Shown here one piece after another: positions 7,701-9,612 of a stretch of DNA of 9,612 bases; the stretch's first letter is position 1, and each line of letters opens with the position of its first letter. Position numbers and translations under genes: made by a program. This DNA comes from Chlamydiia bacterium (GTDB lineage: Bacteria; Chlamydiota; Chlamydiia; Chlamydiales; Simkaniaceae): the NCBI GenBank assembly GCA_020440405.1, contig JAGROF010000008.1:1-9612 (forward strand), given 5' to 3'. The notes under the pieces are model-generated. The model worked only from the letters and a program-made list of their open reading frames with translations. It searched no databases and was not told the DNA's origin.

Positions 7701-9584
7701 GACATGGAAGATGCTGGATTTACAGACAAGAACCTGGTCAATACCTTGCAAAATACACGTTTAGTTTCGAATGGAAAGAAGGTTCTCTTCACGGGAACAT
7801 CAGCTGCCATTCAGAAAGTTCAGGCGATGCTGCCTTCTCTGGATACTCCAACAGACGATCAGCCTAAGCAACCGGGTAAAACCACGTTTACGATTTACAA
7901 GATCAAATACCTCTCAGGTCCCACTTTAATGGGATACCTTAGAAACATGTCTTCAGATCTGCAGCGGGCGGGATCCACCCAAGATGATTTGATCACAACG
8001 CTCAACAATATGCGCTATGTTCAAGACACAAACTCGATTATCTTTACGGGAACACCTCACGCGGTTCAAGAAGCTGTTTCCTTAGCTCAAAAGTTTGATA
8101 TCCCTTCTCTAGCTCAAGAAGCCCCCACAAGGGCCCCTACAGGCTACCTCATCTACAAACCTAAGTACGTGCCTGGAGAAGAGCTTATCCGCATCCTCCA
8201 TGACTTTGAAGGCAACCTCCGCACCTCAGGAGTGAACGACCGCGAGCTCTCTGATGTGATCAACAACTTAAAATGGATGGAACGCACCTCCTCGATTCTC
8301 GTCTCAGGGGATGATGCCGAAACGAAAAAAGTCTATGGCCTTCTCGAGCGGTTTGATGTTCCTGGTCCTGGAGTTCCTGAAGGAGAACCAGGCATGGAAA
8401 CGGTTTCTGATACCAGCTTCTTGATTTACAAGTTGCAATACCACTCTGGAGATGAGATTCAAACAGCGATCCGCCAGATTGGAACCGATTTAGAGCGCTC
8501 GAAGTCAAATAATGATCTGGCACAAGCCATCCAAACCCTCCAATGGATTGAAGTCACTAACTCTCTCGTTGCAACAGGGCAAGCCGATGCGCTTGGCAAG
8601 CTCAAAGAATTGATCAAGAGCATCGATGTTCCACTGAAGCAGGTCTTTGTTGAAATCCTTGTCATTGAAACCGAAAATGCCGATCAGCTGGAATTCGGGC
8701 TTCACTGGGGATCTCAAGGGGTTTATCGCAATAAATTCTCTTATGGAACCTATAACCAACCTGTCAACACAACGAATAACCAAGACCCCCTTGCGTCATT
8801 CAATTCAAATATCCAACAATTGAACTCCACAACCACCCCGACAGGATTAATGATCCCAATCGCAACAGGTGGAGATCTTGGAGTCATTGGAGATATTATC
8901 CTTCACAAAGGACAAACCCACTTTGGTCTTGGCTCGCTGATCAATGCACTCAAAAACGATGGAGACTCAACCATTGTCATGAACCAAAAGATCATCACTC
9001 AAGACAATAAAATGTCGACGATCTTTACAGGGCAAAACATTCCTTACACAGGTTCTGTTGTCACTAACACAGGAAGTAATACGGTCACCACTGCGAACCT
9101 AGAATACCGCGATGTCGGAATCAGCTTGAGCATCACTCCCGTTGTTGGAAACAACGATATTATCACCCTTATGATCGAAGAAGATATTTCGGAAGACATT
9201 ACTACTGATCAAGGAAGCTCCACAACACCTGACCAAGTCAGTGGTATCACAACCAGTAAAAACACCACCAAGGTCGTTGTGAGCGTTCCTGACAAGAGCT
9301 TCCTCGTCTTGAGCGGATCGATTCAAGACACCAAAACGCGTAACAAAACGGGGATCCCTTGTCTCGGAGGCCTCCCTATTATTGGGGCTGCATTCAGTGA
9401 CAGCTCTTATGACAGATCTGTCTCCAATATCGTCTTCTTTGTGAGACCTCAAATCATTAAGTCGTTCGATGTCTATGCAGAAATCACCGAAAGACAAGAG
9501 GGTATCTTCCGCGGCTATTCTGGTGATCCCGAAGACTTCGATGCAGGGCTCGAACTCGTCAAAACCCCCGATGATTCCTACTAG
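4791..9584 (+). CDS. sctC: SctC/CdsC, giant T3SS outer-membrane secretin with 12 extra N-domain repeats
   Basis: The 1597-residue product would form the outer-membrane ring of the injectisome. A signal peptide is clear (KSRSAKYFFCIFLCF, cleavage probably after LYA at residues 26-28). N0 lies at about 54-130 (YTINFDNVPILEVIKF), N1 at about 154-219 (TRVFYVKNANPATL) and a third N-type domain at about 220-287. Residues 299-1281 carry twelve tandem N1/N3-like modules. The secretin domain at about 1285-1557 is ordinary: FVEILVIETENADQLEFGLHW, TGQNIPYTG, LEYRDVGISLSITP, then CLGGLPIIGAAF and FFVRPQIIK. About 40 acidic residues follow. T3SS secretins usually have about 500-700 residues, and I recall Chlamydia CdsC at about 900. 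ATG 4791 has no clear Shine-Dalgarno; ATG 4806 (M6) is an equally plausible start and keeps the signal peptide. T3SS rather than type II assignment rests on the neighbours. Confidence 0.9.
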   Translation: MIKDVMKSRSAKYFFCIFLCFSLCTLYAAPEPTPRKHPDLSPEKSLIPDESIGPGYTINFDNVPILEVIKFISKIGKVNFVYEEEELRFNVSIVSEEPTPLVHVMAAFIQVLRINGFDLIEQGNNLVITKGSGIKQIATVVSAEVPLSGDYVPPLMTRVFYVKNANPATLAGIIRPLLSDTAIIEVSEATRNIIVTDITQNIEEIHKLFYTLDVPKTPLSIDSYVCRTNTPDELIALANQILIPVSEGNPLIFVPQNSTRSIFIVSTPFLIEQAIMILEDLDNPPSLSRGIQGPLSQDNILLYHIRNKPADVLMQALQTVQHNLEQVGPSSQNLVTALKTVKFIKQSHSLFFVGDAQSLKEIQVILEGLDLPYSEQELEHLRKTIWIYKIQYDDEESIARSLQKLVQNLKTHDHPDQDFIDSIESMKYIKENDSLMFTGDERSINLLKKYLPLFDVPQHMKTKLPLSNQFFIYRPIHETAEALLSQVKGTAKNLKNANFADAAFLKALNSATLSENDTSVTFTGDQQSLDRIKVLVAGMDQPSGEAPTETYTYKIQFVTPEYLEKGLQGIAKPLPADSPLAQTIQTMHYAKETNTMVFRGSAATLAELKNILPTIDQASEKPAYFVYKLQHAQGDQIIKDLKETAKSIKSDTTQDKQLVQTINNINWVESTNSLVISGPAFAVDRIRTMIAQDDVPRDQASSFFVYKPIGLTPEEFRERVLATSKEMSASGLQNSDLLEAMRSVKIVSNGSAVMFTGTPQAINQIKGMIQEFDAERAAQPKSSSFFIYKPTAISADKLREDIIKSARQLEKSGLQDPELISAMESARVTSGGTQVSFTGTPEAISKIKIMVTQYDNQQESTKASHYFIFKPRFQTPEEIIKQSKHAADQMEDNGLVDQNLISALNSATVVSQGTGVLYTGTPEAIKQIEGLAPTFDNPTSSSPDTNDFIIYEPVHVSADTLRQHARRVASDMEDAGFTDKNLVNTLQNTRLVSNGKKVLFTGTSAAIQKVQAMLPSLDTPTDDQPKQPGKTTFTIYKIKYLSGPTLMGYLRNMSSDLQRAGSTQDDLITTLNNMRYVQDTNSIIFTGTPHAVQEAVSLAQKFDIPSLAQEAPTRAPTGYLIYKPKYVPGEELIRILHDFEGNLRTSGVNDRELSDVINNLKWMERTSSILVSGDDAETKKVYGLLERFDVPGPGVPEGEPGMETVSDTSFLIYKLQYHSGDEIQTAIRQIGTDLERSKSNNDLAQAIQTLQWIEVTNSLVATGQADALGKLKELIKSIDVPLKQVFVEILVIETENADQLEFGLHWGSQGVYRNKFSYGTYNQPVNTTNNQDPLASFNSNIQQLNSTTTPTGLMIPIATGGDLGVIGDIILHKGQTHFGLGSLINALKNDGDSTIVMNQKIITQDNKMSTIFTGQNIPYTGSVVTNTGSNTVTTANLEYRDVGISLSITPVVGNNDIITLMIEEDISEDITTDQGSSTTPDQVSGITTSKNTTKVVVSVPDKSFLVLSGSIQDTKTRNKTGIPCLGGLPIIGAAFSDSSYDRSVSNIVFFVRPQIIKSFDVYAEITERQEGIFRGYSGDPEDFDAGLELVKTPDDSY
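5685..8633 (+). repeat. Twelve tandem ~80-aa N1/N3-like (ring-building) modules within sctC
   Basis: Each module starts with an aromatic-(I/V)-Y-(K/R/E) strand, passes through a helix with spaced leucines and a second helix (typically DxxLxxAxxS), and ends with a strand such as TNSLxxTG or VxFTGTPEAI, a helix, and FD(I/V)P. The aromatic of the opening strand falls at residues 303, 388, 473, 553, 627, 706, 788, 869, 951, 1036, 1122 and 1213, so the period is 74-91. The TNSL-TG-helix-D pattern is that of Secretin_N domains (KH-like fold). Proline- and serine-rich linkers separate modules, and the linkers lengthen towards the C-terminus. The repeats are obvious in protein but diverged in DNA, so this is an old array with later additions. 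Confidence 0.9.
6891..7850 (+). repeat. Block of four closely similar modules (R6-R9) in sctC
   Basis: Modules R6-R9 (residues 701-1020) share a subtype: opening YKP, FKP or YEP, a second part V(S/T)xGxxV, and FTGTP(E/Q)AI or a close form. R6 and R7 align over 73 residues without a gap, with about 31 identities by hand count. Related DNA words recur (for example forms of TACGGGAACACCTGAAG near 7055, 7305 and 7545). This block is more alike within itself than with the other modules, which points to a later expansion. Confidence 0.7.
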
Positions 9585-9612
9585 GGTGTGTCGTCAAATA
9601 CTACTTGTTGTA

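Noticed and set aside
6624..7764. Several open frames of 60-124 codons overlapping the sctC repeats on both strands
   Set aside because: They are shadows of the repeat array: low-complexity, composition-driven products with no motifs, inside a continuous well-supported reading frame.
4791..9584. Reading the secretin as the type II protein GspD
   Set aside because: The secretin domain alone cannot decide, but the neighbours sctQ and a Pkn5-type kinase, in chlamydial cds order, favour T3SS.
1..9612. CRISPR array, tRNA, rRNA, insertion sequence or integrase
   Set aside because: No regular DNA repeat-spacer pattern, cloverleaf, rRNA motif, transposase or terminal inverted repeats were seen; the only repeats are diverged protein modules in sctC.

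Overview
This window most likely comes from a chlamydia outside the family Chlamydiaceae (an environmental or amoeba-associated type). It covers part of a type III secretion (T3SS) locus. The order sctP-like tail, sctQ (cdsQ), a Ser/Thr kinase of the Pkn5 type, then the secretin sctC (cdsC) matches the cdsP-cdsQ-pkn5-cdsC order I know from Chlamydia. The organism call rests on gene order and protein motifs, not on a database match.

Layout, left to right. Positions 1-219 hold the 3' end of a gene that by position is probably sctP. sctQ (278-1417) encodes the cytoplasmic C-ring/sorting-platform protein, with two SPOA regions and a good internal start that may yield a short SctQ-C. Six bases after its stop, in the same frame, a GTG starts a kinase (1424-3037). 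The kinase motifs are nearly intact, and its C-terminal half looks like a decayed SpoIIE/RsbU-type PP2C phosphatase. Next, behind a strong Shine-Dalgarno sequence, is an unrecognised 220-residue protein with one C-terminal membrane segment between proline-rich stretches (3069-3731). These genes read rightward and look like one operon. A COG3618-type amidohydrolase (4606-3719, minus strand) meets the operon tail to tail with a 13-bp overlap and separates it from the secretin. A 184-bp divergent intergenic region follows. The rest of the window is a 1597-codon secretin gene (4791-9584).

The secretin is the main point of interest. After the signal peptide come an N0 domain, an N1 domain and a further N-type domain. 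Then come twelve tandem copies of a module of about 80 residues resembling the secretin N1/N3 ring-building domain (residues 299-1281), followed by an ordinary secretin beta-barrel domain. Typical T3SS secretins have only two to four such periplasmic domains.

As a system, SctQ would act at the cytoplasmic face, the kinase/pseudophosphatase would be a regulator or secreted effector, the small membrane protein may be an accessory T3SS factor or effector, and SctC would form the outer-membrane ring. The amidohydrolase has no evident link to secretion. I saw no tRNA, rRNA, CRISPR array or mobile element.
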